A DNA stretch of 64,000 bases from Imbricaverruca yamaguchii. Its lineage: Eukaryota; Arthropoda; Thecostraca; Neoverrucidae. A program made the translations under genes and the position numbers. The notes beneath the pieces are model-generated. The model saw only the letters and a program-made list of their open reading frames with translations. It was not told the origin of the DNA and searched no databases. This document shows, piece after piece, positions 38,119 through 48,625 of the stretch (position 1 is its first letter; the number at the start of each line of letters is the position of its first letter). Where the stretch lies: contig JAOTOL010000849.1 of the NCBI GenBank assembly GCA_034440575.1, positions 62,001-126,000 of the forward strand. Direction: 5' to 3'.

Positions 38119-38766
38119 ATGCGCACGGTGCCCGCACCGGTGGTCCCGGCACGCACAAGTGAGTACGCAGTTGTCGTGCTCAAGTTGAAGGCCCACTTCG
38201 AACCGCAAGTAAATACCACGTTCGAGGGGTCGCAGCTCCATGAGATGGCTCGCCAAGAGGGTGAGAGTTTTGGCAATTTCGTCGCTCGTTTGCGCGCGCG
38301 CGCTGATCGTTGTGGTTACGCGCCCAGCCAGCGGGATGCCGCCTTGCTCGAGTTAGTTAGTTAGTTATTTGGGTTTAAGGGCGCATCGACTGCAGAGGTC
38401 ATGCAGCGCCCATCCTTGCTCGAGTGTGCCGTCGCGGGCTGTCGGGACAAGGACTTGCAGCTCCGGCTCTTTCGGAAGCCGCAGTTGACGCTGCTGAAAG
38501 CTGCTCAAATAGCGCAGCAAGAAGAGGCGGCGCGAGCGCTCGTGCACGAACTGAGTGTCCTGTCCCCGCCCAGCCAAGTTCACGCTGTGCAGGCGCCGTG
38601 CCCACGATGCTCCAGCCGTGGGAGGAGCCCCGATCGTGTCTCCAACACGGCGACGCTAGCAACCCGTCCGCGCAATATAGCAGCTGAGGCCGCGAGGCCG
38701 CTCGTCCGCCCGCGCCGCAACAAGGGGGCTGCCGCATGCGAGCGGTGCTGTAGCAGGCGCACGTGG
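38119..38766 (+). pseudogene. Gypsy 1 gag fragment
   Basis: The reading LKAHFEPQVNTTFE...QEGESFGNFVARLR...ADRCGY is the conserved capsid C-terminal region of Gypsy gag. It is interrupted in frame by a 72-nt addition (61-bp insertion plus 11-bp duplication) that brings a stop codon. Past it the frame resumes at 38414 with DLQLRLFRKPQLTLLKAAQIAQQEE. It reaches the first cysteines of the zinc knuckle (CERC) before the hAT-like insertion. Confidence 0.8.
38353..38413 (-). mobile_element. 61-bp stand-alone LINE tail insertion with 11-bp TSD
   Basis: It consists of the LINE hairpin and the tail TTAGTTAGTTAGTTATT. On the sense strand it begins ATGGGCGC, two bases before the hairpin. CCTTGCTCGAG flanks it at 38342-38352 and 38414-38424. 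Excising it restores the gag frame. Confidence 0.92.
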
Positions 38767-39247
38767 CAGTTATAAATTATTCGTGAAATAGGGTGGAATA
38801 TACCACTTTCTGAACACCCAATTGGCATAATTGCTTAAGAAGTATCGACATCCTAATCCTTGATACGTGCGTATGAAGTCATCGTGTTTCTTTTATAACA
38901 GTGCGTTGTTTATGAGCATCATGTTCGTGCTCTCGATAAGGAATGGTGATACACGAACATTTCGCAATGCAATTTCAGGTTGAGGGATTATATATGATGC
39001 TATATGGCATACAATACCAGCTTGAAGCGTAGGCATCATTTTCTCAATCCAGAATATAGCTCTTCCTAAATTATGAATCTGAAAACAAATCATAAAGGTA
39101 CAGTCATAAATGCCTAAACTATTGGTTAAAATTTTGGTCTGAAAGACATCAAAAGCATTTTAAATGGTACTAATTCCATGTCAAATTTCGACATCCTACT
39201 GTGTTTCAACATCTCACACCTAACGAAAAACAAACATTTTAACCCTG
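38767..39247. mobile_element. 481-bp hAT-like non-autonomous element
   Basis: An AT-rich block interrupts the gag zinc-knuckle region. It is flanked by the 8-bp duplication GCACGTGG (38759-38766 and 39248-39255). Its ends are CAGTTATAAA and, read inward from the other side, CAGGGTTAAAA, an imperfect terminal inverted repeat starting with CAG. Eight-base duplications and CAG-type ends are typical of hAT transposons. No transposase is present. It is the first sequence on either side that does not read as gag. Confidence 0.65.
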
Positions 39248-39251
39248 GCAC

Positions 39252-39581
39252 GTGGCGACAAGCTGCCCGTTTCGCACAGCCGAATGTCACCGCTGCCACA
39301 AGACAGGACACACCCAGGCTGCCTGCCGGAGCCGTGTGCGTGAATCGACGCGTCTCGTCGAGGAGCTACCTGACAACGGCATCCGCGAAGAACAGCCAGA
39401 CACCATGCATCATCTGTTTAACGTGGGTGGTCGCCGCTAGGTGGCGCCAGTTTACATCGAAGTGTTGGTGAATGACAAACCCCTCGCTATGGAGGTCGAC
39501 ACCGGAGCCAGCAGGTCCGTCATTAGCGCCCAGCTGTTCAAAAGAATGTGGCCTACAGCCGTGCGTCGTCTCAAACCGTTC
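39252..39581 (+). pseudogene. Gypsy 1 gag zinc knuckle and protease start
   Basis: CHRCHKTGHTQAAC is a canonical C-x2-C-x4-H-x4-C nucleocapsid knuckle. After a stop near 39440 and a frame change, the protease begins with FIEVLVN-like sequence and DTGASRSVIS, the catalytic Asp-Thr-Gly. Sequence runs through RRLKPFSGVLQT into the repeat array. Confidence 0.8.
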
Positions 39582-40082
39582 AGCGGTGTGTTGCAGACCT
39601 GCACGGGTCAGCTGGTGACCAGCGGTGTGTTGCAGACCTACACGGGTCAGCTGGTGACCAGCGGTGTGTTGCAGACCTACACGGGTCAGCTGGTGACCAG
39701 CGGTGTGTTGCAGACCTACACGGGTCAGCTGGTGACCAGCGGTGTGTTCAGATCTACACGGGTCAGCTGGTGACCAGCGGTGTGTTGCAGATCTACACGG
39801 GTCAGCTGGTGACCAGCGGTGTGTTGCACATCTACACTGGTCAGCTGGTGACCAGCGGTGTGTTACAGACCTACACGGGTCAGCTGATGACCAGCGGTGT
39901 GTTGCACCTACACGGATAGTGGTGACAGGGTGTTTGCCATCTACATGGGCCACGGACTGGTGACCAGCGGTGTGTTGCACATCTACACTGGTCAGCTGGT
40001 GACCAGCGGTGTGTTGCAGACCTACACGGGTCAGCTGGTGACCAGCGGTGTGTTGCAGATCTACATGGGTCGGCTGGTGCCG
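39582..40082 (+). repeat. 39-bp minisatellite made of protease codons
   Basis: Twelve units begin AGCGGTGTGTTGCAG at 39582, 39621, 39660, 39699, 39738, 39776, 39815, 39854, 39893, 39966, 40005 and 40044. Each encodes 13 residues of the type SGVLQTYTGQLVT. This is the protease's own local sequence: the last unit runs straight into LVPVAGVATV, as expected of a normal Gypsy protease. The unit at 39738 has lost one base and the one at 39893 is disrupted, so the later units are out of frame. Confidence 0.92.
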
Positions 40083-41005
40083 GTGGCCGGGGTCGCCACC
40101 GTGAACACCGTTACGGACGCCAGACCGCCCAGTTGCCGCTGGTGGTGGTGGAGACGGACGGGCCTGCGCTCCTCGGCCGCGAGTGGCTGCAGCAGCTGAC
40201 GTTGGACTGGCCCGCTCTGCTTAGCAGCCGAGGCCACGTCCACCAGCTCCAGCCACGGGTGGAGGGCGACGACCTGCCAGCCGCGCTCAGCCGTCTGCAA
40301 AACCAGCACAGTGACCTGTTCGGGCCAGTACCGGGTCGCTACAGCTTGAAGAAGGTCCAATTGATTGTCGACAAAGACGTGTCGCCGCGCTTCTTCAAGC
40401 ACAGACCACCACCATTTGCCCTCAGGGAAGCCATCGAAGCCGAGCTAGACCGCCATGTTAACGCCGGCATTCTGAGACCGGTGGAGACGTCTCGATGGGC
40501 GACCCCAATCGTGCCTGTCAAGAAACCAGATGGCGGTGTGCGTCTATGCGGCAGCTACGACCTGACTGTCGCCAGCCCTCTTGAACGATACCCTCTGCCT
40601 CGGGTTGACGAGCTGTTCGCAATGCTGTCTGGTGACCGGAAGTTCACCAAGCTCGATCTGGCCGAAGCCTACCTACAGCTCGAGCTGGACGAGCCCAGTC
40701 ACGAGTATCTGAACATCAACACACACAAATACCTGTTCCGACCTTCTCGACTGTGTTATGGCGTGAAGAGCGCTGTGGCGTTGATCCAGCGAGAAATGGA
40801 AACACTGCTGGCCGGCATCCCATGCACCGCGGTGTACCTAGATGACATCCCGTCACTGGCCCTACACCAGCCGAGCACCTGCGAAATGTGCGCCGGGTCC
40901 TGGAGCACCTCTCCGAAGCCGGTCTGAAGCTCAACAGGAAGAAGTGCGTATGACGAGGTCGAGTACCTCGGCCACCGCATCTCAGAGGCAGGCGTCCAAC
41001 GAACT
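40083..41005 (+). pseudogene. Gypsy 1 protease end and reverse transcriptase
   Basis: The segment PLVVVETDGPALLGREWL (about 40130-40185) is the usual protease C-terminus. Reverse transcriptase follows: ELDRHVNAGILRPVETSRWATPIVPVKKPDG, FTKLDLAEAYLQLELD and VYLDDI with the Y-x-DD core. A frame change near 40935 precedes KLNRKKCV and EYLGHRISEAG. RNase H and integrase are absent. Confidence 0.85.
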
Positions 41006-41039
41006 AATGTACTTCAGTTAACAAGCTATTTCGGCCAGG

Positions 41040-41822
41040 ATGCCCGAAATATCAGCAGTAACCACAAGAGGCGAGGCGGCGACAGTCTCGGCTAGAGGTG
41101 CGGCGGCGCCCACGACAGGCGGTGAGACGACGAGGCGCGATGGAGGCGGCGCGTTCGACGCTCGGCTCATCCCGGAATACGACGGGTCGGCAGACGTGGT
41201 GGAACGGTTTACTCGGGCTGAAGTGCTGTGCAAGCACCGCGGTGTGGACCTGACGGGCGTTCTGCCGGCGCGGCTCGCAGGAAGAGCGTTCGCCGTCTGG
41301 ATACAACTGTTAGAGACGGCGCGGAACTCGGCGGATGCTGTGCGTGACGCACTCTACGACGCTTTCGCTATGTGGTGGCTGGCGGCCTACGATGCCCACG
41401 CAAGTCGCCGCCTACAGCCAGGTGAGTTGGCAGACGTATATCTGGCGGATCTGTGGCGGCCCGGTACTCTATATGGTGGGGTCCCAGGGAGCGCACTCAC
41501 CTGCGCGTCCATACCTGGTTTGCCGGACACGGTACGCATGACGATCCGGGCCGGCACTCGCACGGAGGCCTTGGACCTCGTCAACATCTTGGCGCGCGCG
41601 CGGGCCGTCCTGAGCGATGAGCGTGTCGCAGTGACGGCGGCCGCGGCGCGCAGGGAGGCACCTCCGCGCGCTCCCGCAGCGCCGCGGACGGTGATACACC
41701 CGCCGCGACGCTGCTGGTCGTGCGGCGAGCTGGGTCACTTCGCGGCCGCCTGTCCGCGGAAGGAGCCGGGAAACTCGCCGGGAGGCGACGCGTCAGCGCA
41801 AGCGCCGTCTCCCCGGCAATAA
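41040..41822 (+). CDS. Gypsy 2 Gag
   Basis: An intact frame of 260 codons starts MPEISAVTTRG. The middle part (about residues 40-160) resembles a retrotransposon capsid (PEYDGSADVVERFTRAEVLC, then a helical region). Residues 228-241 form the knuckle CWSCGELGHFAAAC. The protein would package element RNA. The ATG follows a short non-coding spacer and is the first good start. Confidence 0.75.
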   Translation: MPEISAVTTRGEAATVSARGAAAPTTGGETTRRDGGGAFDARLIPEYDGSADVVERFTRAEVLCKHRGVDLTGVLPARLAGRAFAVWIQLLETARNSADAVRDALYDAFAMWWLAAYDAHASRRLQPGELADVYLADLWRPGTLYGGVPGSALTCASIPGLPDTVRMTIRAGTRTEALDLVNILARARAVLSDERVAVTAAAARREAPPRAPAAPRTVIHPPRRCWSCGELGHFAAACPRKEPGNSPGGDASAQAPSPRQ

Positions 41823-41825
41823 GAG

Positions 41826-43347
41826 GCGTGCTGTCCGTCACCTGGTTGGAGGTGGACGGGCGGACCCACAGCGTATTGGTCGACACCGGCTGCACAGACA
41901 CACTGGTGTACACCGATCGCTGCCGGCAGTGGTCGTCGCAGTTAGTCAGGATGCTGACGATCAGTGGCGACGAACTTCGGTGATGCGGCACCGACAACGT
42001 GGTGGTCAGCACCAACGGCCGGCGGGTGAGCCTCGATGTGTTGGTGGTGCCGCAGCGGCCGCTGGGGGTCGATGTCGTGCTCGGTATGACCGGTATCGCG
42101 GCCCTGGAGGAGTCGGCCTGCGGACGCCGACAGATGTTCAGTTCTGTGCGGCAGCGGCTGTGACCTCCCCGGGCCCGGCGGTGGACGCGACCGATTTCAC
42201 GGCACGATTCGACGCTGAGCAGCGGGCCTGGACAGTGGCCTGGAAGTCGGCGGAGCAACGAAGTGGCTGAATATGCCGTCCCCCAGAGCGCTCGGCGAGC
42301 GCACGACGCGAAAATCGACACATGGATCAGCAACGGCTGGCTGAAGCCGTACGACAGTGAGATGGACGGGCCGCCGCGCGGGTTTGTTCCCCTGATGGCG
42401 GTGCGGCAGGTCAACCAGGACAAAGTGAGACCTGTGTTGGACTACCGAAAACTGAGCGGGTTTGTGACGGCCCACACAGCGGACGCTGACGTCTGCGTGG
42501 ATCAACTGAGGAAGTGGCGGCAGCACGGCATGCGGATCGTAGTGGTGAACCTGCGAACAGCTTATCTCCAGCTGCGGCTGCGCGCCGACTGTGGCCGCAC
42601 CAGCCGGTGATGGCGAGGGGGCGGCGGTATTGTCTGGCCCGACTGGGATTCTGACTCGACGTCGCCCCGCTGATCACGAGGGCCGTCGTGCGGGCAGTGC
42701 TGGGGGAGGACGCCGACATGCAGCGCGACGTGCTCCCGTACGTAGACGACCTGCTGGTCGACGAGAAAGTTGTCAGCGCTGACCACGTGACGCAGCACTT
42801 CGCCCACTTCGGCCTGGCCTGCAAGCCACCGGAGCGCGCGGCGGACGGCGCGCGCCTGCTCGGCCTGCACGTGCAGCTGGTGGACGGTGAGCTGCACTGG
42901 ACGCGCGACAACGCCATCGCCATCGCCTCGCCACCGGAGCGGGTCACGCGTCGCTCCGTGTTCGCCTGGTGCGGTCGGCTGTTGGCGCATCTGCCCGTCA
43001 GCGGCTGGCTCCGCCCGGCGGCTGCCTGGCTGAAGCGCCGGGCGAACGCCGTGACGCGCGGCTGGGATGACGTCGCCACAGACGCCGCCCTTCTGTCCCA
43101 GATCTCACAGGTCAGAGACCGGCTGGAAGCGCACGACCCGGCGCACGTGCCGTGGCGGTTGATCGGCGAGAAGGTCACCGTGTGGATGGACGCCAATACG
43201 ATCGCCGCGGGGGTGGTCATCGAGAGCCCGGACGACGGTGTGGTCGAGGACGCCTGCTGGCTGCGGCCGGAGACTGCGGCATCGGCTCACATTAACATGG
43301 CCCAACTCGATGCGGCAGTGCGCGGCGTCAACCTCGCCGTCGCATGA
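41826..43347 (+). pseudogene. Gypsy 2 protease, reverse transcriptase, start of RNase H
   Basis: The protease has VDTGCTDTLVY (41880-41912) and later VVLGMTGIAALEE in a shifted frame. Reverse transcriptase spans 42263-43000: VRPVLDYRKLSGFV, VVVNLRTAYLQLRL (motif A, with Asn where Asp is usual) and LPYVDDLLVDEK (motif C). RNase H begins WMDANTIAAGVVIE and INMAQLDAAVRGVNLAV. Frame breaks lie near 41983, 42250, 42610 and 43347. Confidence 0.75.
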
Positions 43348-44705
43348 GGAATTCGCGGCGTCAACCTCCGTACGGACTCCGCCGCGGTCCATCGGTGGAT
43401 CAGCGATGCACTGACTGGCCGCGCGCGCCTCCGCACAAAGACGCACGGTGTGATGTTGATCCGGCGACGTGTCGACATCATCCGCTAGGTAGTGGAAGAG
43501 CTACAGCTGGAGTTGTCTCGTGCGGTCGGAGAACAAGGCGGACGTGCTGACCCGCGTTCCGAGAGACTTGCTGCGCGAGCACGAGCCGCCGGCTGGAAGT
43601 ATCGCTCGCGGTGAGGACGGGCATGCCGACGCGGCCGTAGCGGCTGCCGCAGCGCAGGACTCCAGCGATGACGACGCGGACATTGACATGCAGGCACATA
43701 TCCAGACTGTGCACGAGAGGGTGGGCTATCCGGTGGGCTCGCAATGGATCTGACTCGCTATCAGGGTGGATCGTACTTGACTTTGATAGACTGCGGCCCG
43801 TCTCGCTACAGCCTATGGCGATATCTGGGTCGCCCAGACGCGGCCAAGGTCATCAAACACCTGGAGATGATTTTCCGCGGTCGCGGCGCGCCAGGAAGAA
43901 ATTCTGGCCGACAATGATACTATTTTCCGCGGACGTCGGATGGCGGCGTTTGTGTCAAAGTGGGGTGTGGTCCTTCGCTTCTGGGCCGTCCATGAGCCAG
44001 GCGGTAACAGGATTGTGGAGCGCAGTCACCGTACCATCAAGGTGATCGCCGCGTGCCGCAGGTGTGCCATCACGGAGGCCGCACACTTGTACAACGTTAC
44101 TCCGCGGCATGGCGACTCGGCCGCGACATCGCCGGCTGCCGGTATTTACCGGTACGCGTGCGATCTCCACAGCCCCGTGCGCCATCCGGCACTCAGCGAC
44201 CACCGCCGGCGCCGGACGAGATGCGGGATGTGCCCGAGTTTCAAATTGGTGACCTCGTTTGGGCGCATCGCCGGGGGACGCGCTGCACCGTACCGTCTAA
44301 TCAGGGCATCGTGACCCGCGTCATGTCACCTCAGGTCATCGAGGTGGACGGTACGCCATGACACGTACGCAATGTGCGGCCGCGGCACGGGGCGCGCCGT
44401 CGGTCGCTAGCGCTGATGACAGCGACGGCAGGGAGGAGGACGATCCCGTCTACATGTCTGCCGACCGGCCGCCTGAGGGTCCAACCGCGAGCCCGCCGCC
44501 CGCGGACAGTGGTGGCCCGGGGGGTGACAGGTCGGACGTGGCGGATGACGCGTCGCCGCCGGAGTTGACCGTGGGAGCGAGTGATGACAACTCTGACGCG
44601 GCGGGGCAGGAGGTCGGGGCGACGCCTCTGCGGGGAAGCCAGCGCGCGCGCCGGCGACCAGACGAGACTTACGGACAAAGTGTGCCTAATTCGTGGATCG
44701 AGTGA
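43348..44705 (+). pseudogene. Gypsy 2 RNase H end, integrase and C-terminal tail
   Basis: The RNase H end reads LRTDSAAVHRWISDAL and KTHGVMLIRRR, followed by a KADVLTRVP block near 43530. The integrase retains DNDTIFRGRRMAAFVSKWGV (an Asp) and GGNRIVERSHRTIK (the Glu). The upstream His/Cys zinc-binding part is eroded. After about 44365 an acidic, Pro/Ser-rich tail runs to a stop at 44705. Multiple frame changes make it inactive. Confidence 0.7.
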
Positions 44706-45639
44706 ATGCATGTACATATGGTGTATGTGTGTGGTTCTTGAGAACCAGGCGAGGGTGTGATGTGATGAAAACACAAAACCTAAGTCACAACACAAAACGT
44801 AAAGTAATCTAGGATAACCTACCTTTTGAGAACAAAAAATCCAAAAAGCAATTTTTGAACGTCAAGCAATTTATGTTCTGACAATTATCAACATTAAAAA
44901 AGAAACCTAGCCCAGCCTAACCTAACCTAGGTCGCTTTTGAGGACTTTCTTTGTGAAAATGTTTGGAACATTTTTGGTAATCTTTTCAGTATTATTGTGC
45001 ATCAATGCGATAACAAGAAAAGTGTTCTATGGGCGCTGTATGGGCAACGCAGTCAATGCGACTGCAAGCCTAAACAACCAAGCAACCAACCAAGAAACGT
45101 TTTGCATACATTTGCCTCCATAAAGCAAACAAAGAGGTTTAAGTTGGAACATTTGTCATTTTTCCAATAAAAAAAACATTTGCAGACATAAGTGGACTCA
45201 TCATCTTGGTCACACTCATAAACATGGTATTCTGAACACAAATTTGTTCCCCCCTCCCCAGAAGCCGAAAAGTTGGCATTTGCAGAGAAAATGGGTCGTC
45301 TCATCATTTTAGTTGCCTTCATAAGAGCTGCATTGGAATGATACATTCCAAGATTTCATCGAAAACCTTAAAGCATAAACCACCAAACCTAACTCATTCG
45401 TTTGCTCTATGAAGGGAGATGTGTTATAAAAAAAACATGGACTGGGTCCATATGTTGCAGGAGGTTACTTCAATTGGTTGGTTCATTATTGGCTTTACGA
45501 CACATAGACCGTTGAGTCATGTACCCGTCGCCAATCTCTCACGCCGATTGGTGGCGGGCGAAGAGTAGCGACAGGTGAGACTCGAACTCATAATCTTTCG
45601 ATTGTGAGACGGTTGTGAGTTCGATTGTGAGAAGCAGAA
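44706..45639. other. No gene recognised
   Basis: This AT-rich region follows Gypsy 2. A block around 45120-45240 is partly repeated at 45265-45345 (CATTTGCAGA...TCATCATcttggt/ttttagT), giving a cysteine-containing minus-strand frame that I do not trust as a gene. Confidence 0.4.
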
Positions 45640-46400
45640 GCACCCATGGTCATCACTCGCTCCCAAAGCGGGGACACATCAGTGCCACCAAGCACCAGGA
45701 ACACCCGCGGCCATCCTCATTTGCTTCCATAGCGGGAACTCATCAGTACCACCACGCACCAGGAACACCCACGACCATCCTCACTCGCTCCCAGAGCGGG
45801 AACACAGCCCCGTCAGGCACCAGAAACACCCACGGCCATCCTCACTCGCTCCCATAGCGGGAACACAGCCCCGTCAGGCACCGGGAACACCCACGGTTAG
45901 CCTCACTCACTCCCATAGCGGGAACACATCAATACCACCACGCACCAGGAACACCCACGGCCATCCTCACTCGCTCCCCAGAGCGGGAACACATCCACCC
46001 CCCCCCACAGCCCCGTCAGGCACCGGGAACACCCACGGCCATCCTCATCTCCAGCGGGAACACAGCCCCCGGCCCGGACACCCTCCCCACTCACTCCCAT
46101 AGCGGGAACACATCAATACCACCGAGCACCAGGAACACACGTGGCCATCCTCATTCGCTCTCACAGCGGGAACACAGCCCCGTCAGGCACCAGGAACACC
46201 CACGGTCATCCTCATCGTCAGGCACCGGGAACACCCACGGTTAGCCTCACTCACTCCCATAGCGGGAACACATCAATACCACCGAGCACCAGGAACACAC
46301 ATGGCCATCCTCACTCGCTCCCACAGCGAGCACACATCAGCACCACCGGGCACCAGGAATGGTCAGTCAGCCTCACTCATCAGCATAGCGACAATAAAAG
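45640..46400. repeat. About 61-bp minisatellite
   Basis: Roughly a dozen units contain CTCACTCGCTCCCATAGCGG, GAACACA, then either GCCCCGTCAGGCACC or TCAATACCACCACGCACC, then GGGAACACCCACGG. Two unit types alternate irregularly. Spacing is about 61 bp with shorter units near 46050 and 46210. Confidence 0.85.
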
Positions 46401-47909
46401 CATGCCAGAAACTTCGGCGACACAGGCTCGATGAGATAACTTTGTTAGATATTGCAGCTGTTAAGCATGCAGTCGGCGTAGCATTGCAGCTTGGTCAGAC
46501 CTGATTACGGTTCGAGGGTGAACGCCTATCCAACAACACCAAATAAAACATGGAACAATCAGATCTCAACCAAAAAGAGCCAGGACTGAGTGCATGGCAG
46601 CCACGCGTCAGATCCACTCACAGTTTGGAGTAGATGTAGGACCAGCGCTGGTACCCGATAGATGGCGCGGAACAGCGGGAAGCGTTCGTCGGTGAAGCCA
46701 TGCCACTGGTAGTCAGGCACGTGCGTGTTTTCCCCTGAAATTCTACATATCCGTTCTAAATTAGGCATGCATGGTTAGTTTTGCGCTAGTTTATCGTGGA
46801 CTGTTTCTAGACCTGCTTAGAACGGTATACTTCTTAAATACAAGCCTTTTGACATTCGAGGCATGTGCTGGGATAAGACCGATAGTCATCCGATCTTGAA
46901 TGTTGTGTTTCACAAGAGTTTCTACTCGTTGTGAGGCCAAGGGTTGAACAGAAATGGGGGAAATGTCTCCGAATTGTAGTATATGGCCCATTCCATGACA
47001 AATCGACAATTAAACGGGCTAAAATACAACCTTACACTTCATATTTAGATGAAAATGTTTATATATGTTTAGTTTGTGTCCATAATCCAGCTGAGAACTT
47101 TTGAGAAAAATCAGAGCAACTGGTTCATAGGCTCAGACATCTTTGAGAGGTCAAAATTCTTGGAGGTCTGGAACTCAATGAAGGGCAAAACGAATTGCAC
47201 GAAGCTATATATCGTTGAACTCGTTATGATCCACTGCATCTTGTCTCAGTTTCAAAAATTTCATTCACGTGTTTTTATAGCTTTATAGCTTGTTTTAGCA
47301 CGCGCCCTGGACGGCCTCGGAAAATTAGGCGCACTGGAGGAAAATTAGGCTTCCCCCCATACGATATCGGCTCCTACTGAGGCTAGAGCAACGAAGTCTG
47401 CAGGGTGGATGAGTACGATGGTGAAATCTATTGTGTGCAAATTTCATGACCTTAGGTCAATATCTTCAAGGTCAAATGAGGTCAAAATTGCAAAAATGTT
47501 CTGGTTTTGCGTGGATTGGCTTGTCATTGTTATGGATCGCTATGATTGTGTTTAAATGCTCCAAAATTGACATTAATGATGTTTTGGACATTACTCATGA
47601 TGCAATGCAGATGCCAGATCCGCTCTTTGACCTCAGGTAACCTATATAGGAGCACTTTAGCAAGTCATTACCTGCTCCAGTTTCCGGAACCGGGCTGCCC
47701 ACCCGACTGCTCCCTTGGGCAGTTCGGCACAATCAGCTTCGTAAAGAAAGTAGTGAAATACATGAATAAAGTATGGAAACACTTAGGCACACAATGACAA
47801 ACAATAGATTTCGTGATTTGTAGGGAGTAACATGTAAAGTGACATCAATCGCATGACAGTCATTTGCATTTTTGGCAACATTCCAGTTGACCAAGTTTGG
47901 TTCTATTAG
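46401..47909. other. No gene recognised
   Basis: Moderately AT-rich DNA with short frames only. I find no domain, repeat array or transposon terminus that I can support. Confidence 0.4.
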
Positions 47910-48625
47910 CCTGTCATGAACATGACTTGACATGACCTCGGCGACCTAACATGACTTTTAAATTACATAGCATAACAAAATGCATCAAACAAGTCGCTAG
48001 TGTTGTCAAGAACAGTTCCCTTTTGCCAATATACGGGAAGCGCCGATTTTTGTGGTCTGGCGCTGCGAATTGTTTTTACTTTAACGGCCCCTAACTTAAA
48101 AAATGTTCGCCCGGTTTTCATTTTCTTGCTTTACACAATGCGCCGGTCATTTCTAAGCAGGTACACAAAAAATGGCGTATATCGGCTGGGACAAAATGGA
48201 GTTATGTACGAAAAATCGGAGGGGTGGGCGGATTTCGACATTCCTCCTCCAGGGCGTGTTAACCTGTCATAAACTTGACCTGACTTGACCTCGGTGACCT
48301 GACGTGACTGAAACAATGTAGCATGACAATGTACATCAAACAAGTCGCTAGTTTTGCCAAAAACACTTCCTTTTGCTAATATACGGGAAGCGCATCAGCG
48401 CCGATAATTGTGGTCTGGCGCTCAGTAATTTTTTTAAAAAACTTTAGCGACCCCTAACTCGAAAAATGTTCGGTCGATTTTCATTTTTCTTACTTTAAAC
48501 AACGCGCCGGTCATTTATAAGCAAGTACACAAACAATGGCGTATATCGGCCGGTAAAGTCTGGAGTTATCTACGAAAAACCGGAGGGGTGGGCGGATTTC
48601 GCCTCCCCCCCCCTCCGGGGCGCGT
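47910..48625. repeat. Two-unit tandem repeat, about 353 bp
   Basis: Units start CCTGTCAT(G/A)AAC at 47910 and 48263. Shared landmarks are CATCAAACAAGTCGCTAGT, TATACGGGAAGCGC, TGTGGTCTGGCGCT, ACGCGCCGGTCATTT-like and CGGAGGGGTGGGCGGATTTCG. The copies differ at many positions, so the duplication is old. It may be part of a dispersed satellite. Confidence 0.85.

Larger units (their letters stand above)
38040..41005 (+). mobile_element. Gypsy 1: broken Ty3/Gypsy element with three separate insertions or expansions
   Basis: Gag, protease and reverse transcriptase of a Ty3/Gypsy element lie in order on the plus strand. The N-terminal half of gag and everything after the reverse transcriptase are missing. 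It carries a 61-bp LINE-tail insertion (38353-38413), a 481-bp hAT-like insertion (38767-39247) and a 39-bp minisatellite in the protease (39582-40082). Frameshifts lie at about 39750, 40090 and 40935. It ends around 41005, just before Gypsy 2. Confidence 0.8.
41040..44705 (+). mobile_element. Gypsy 2: gag-pol element, coding part nearly complete but frameshifted
   Basis: The domain order gag, protease, reverse transcriptase, RNase H, integrase fits Ty3/Gypsy-type elements. Codon use is strongly GC-rich, unlike neighbouring non-coding DNA. I see no LTRs: the element starts 35 bp after the break in Gypsy 1, and the sequence after 44705 is AT-rich. It may be a copy that lost its LTRs, or a chimeric junction with Gypsy 1. 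Confidence 0.75.

Noticed and set aside
39366..39980. Minus-strand frame of about 200 residues across the 39-bp repeat
   Set aside because: It is the antisense of the Gypsy 1 protease minisatellite; the plus strand carries recognisable protease sequence.
45053..45346. Cysteine-containing minus-strand frame that could be taken for a secreted peptide
   Set aside because: The DNA is an imperfect local repeat and the frame has no signal peptide or consistent cysteine spacing.
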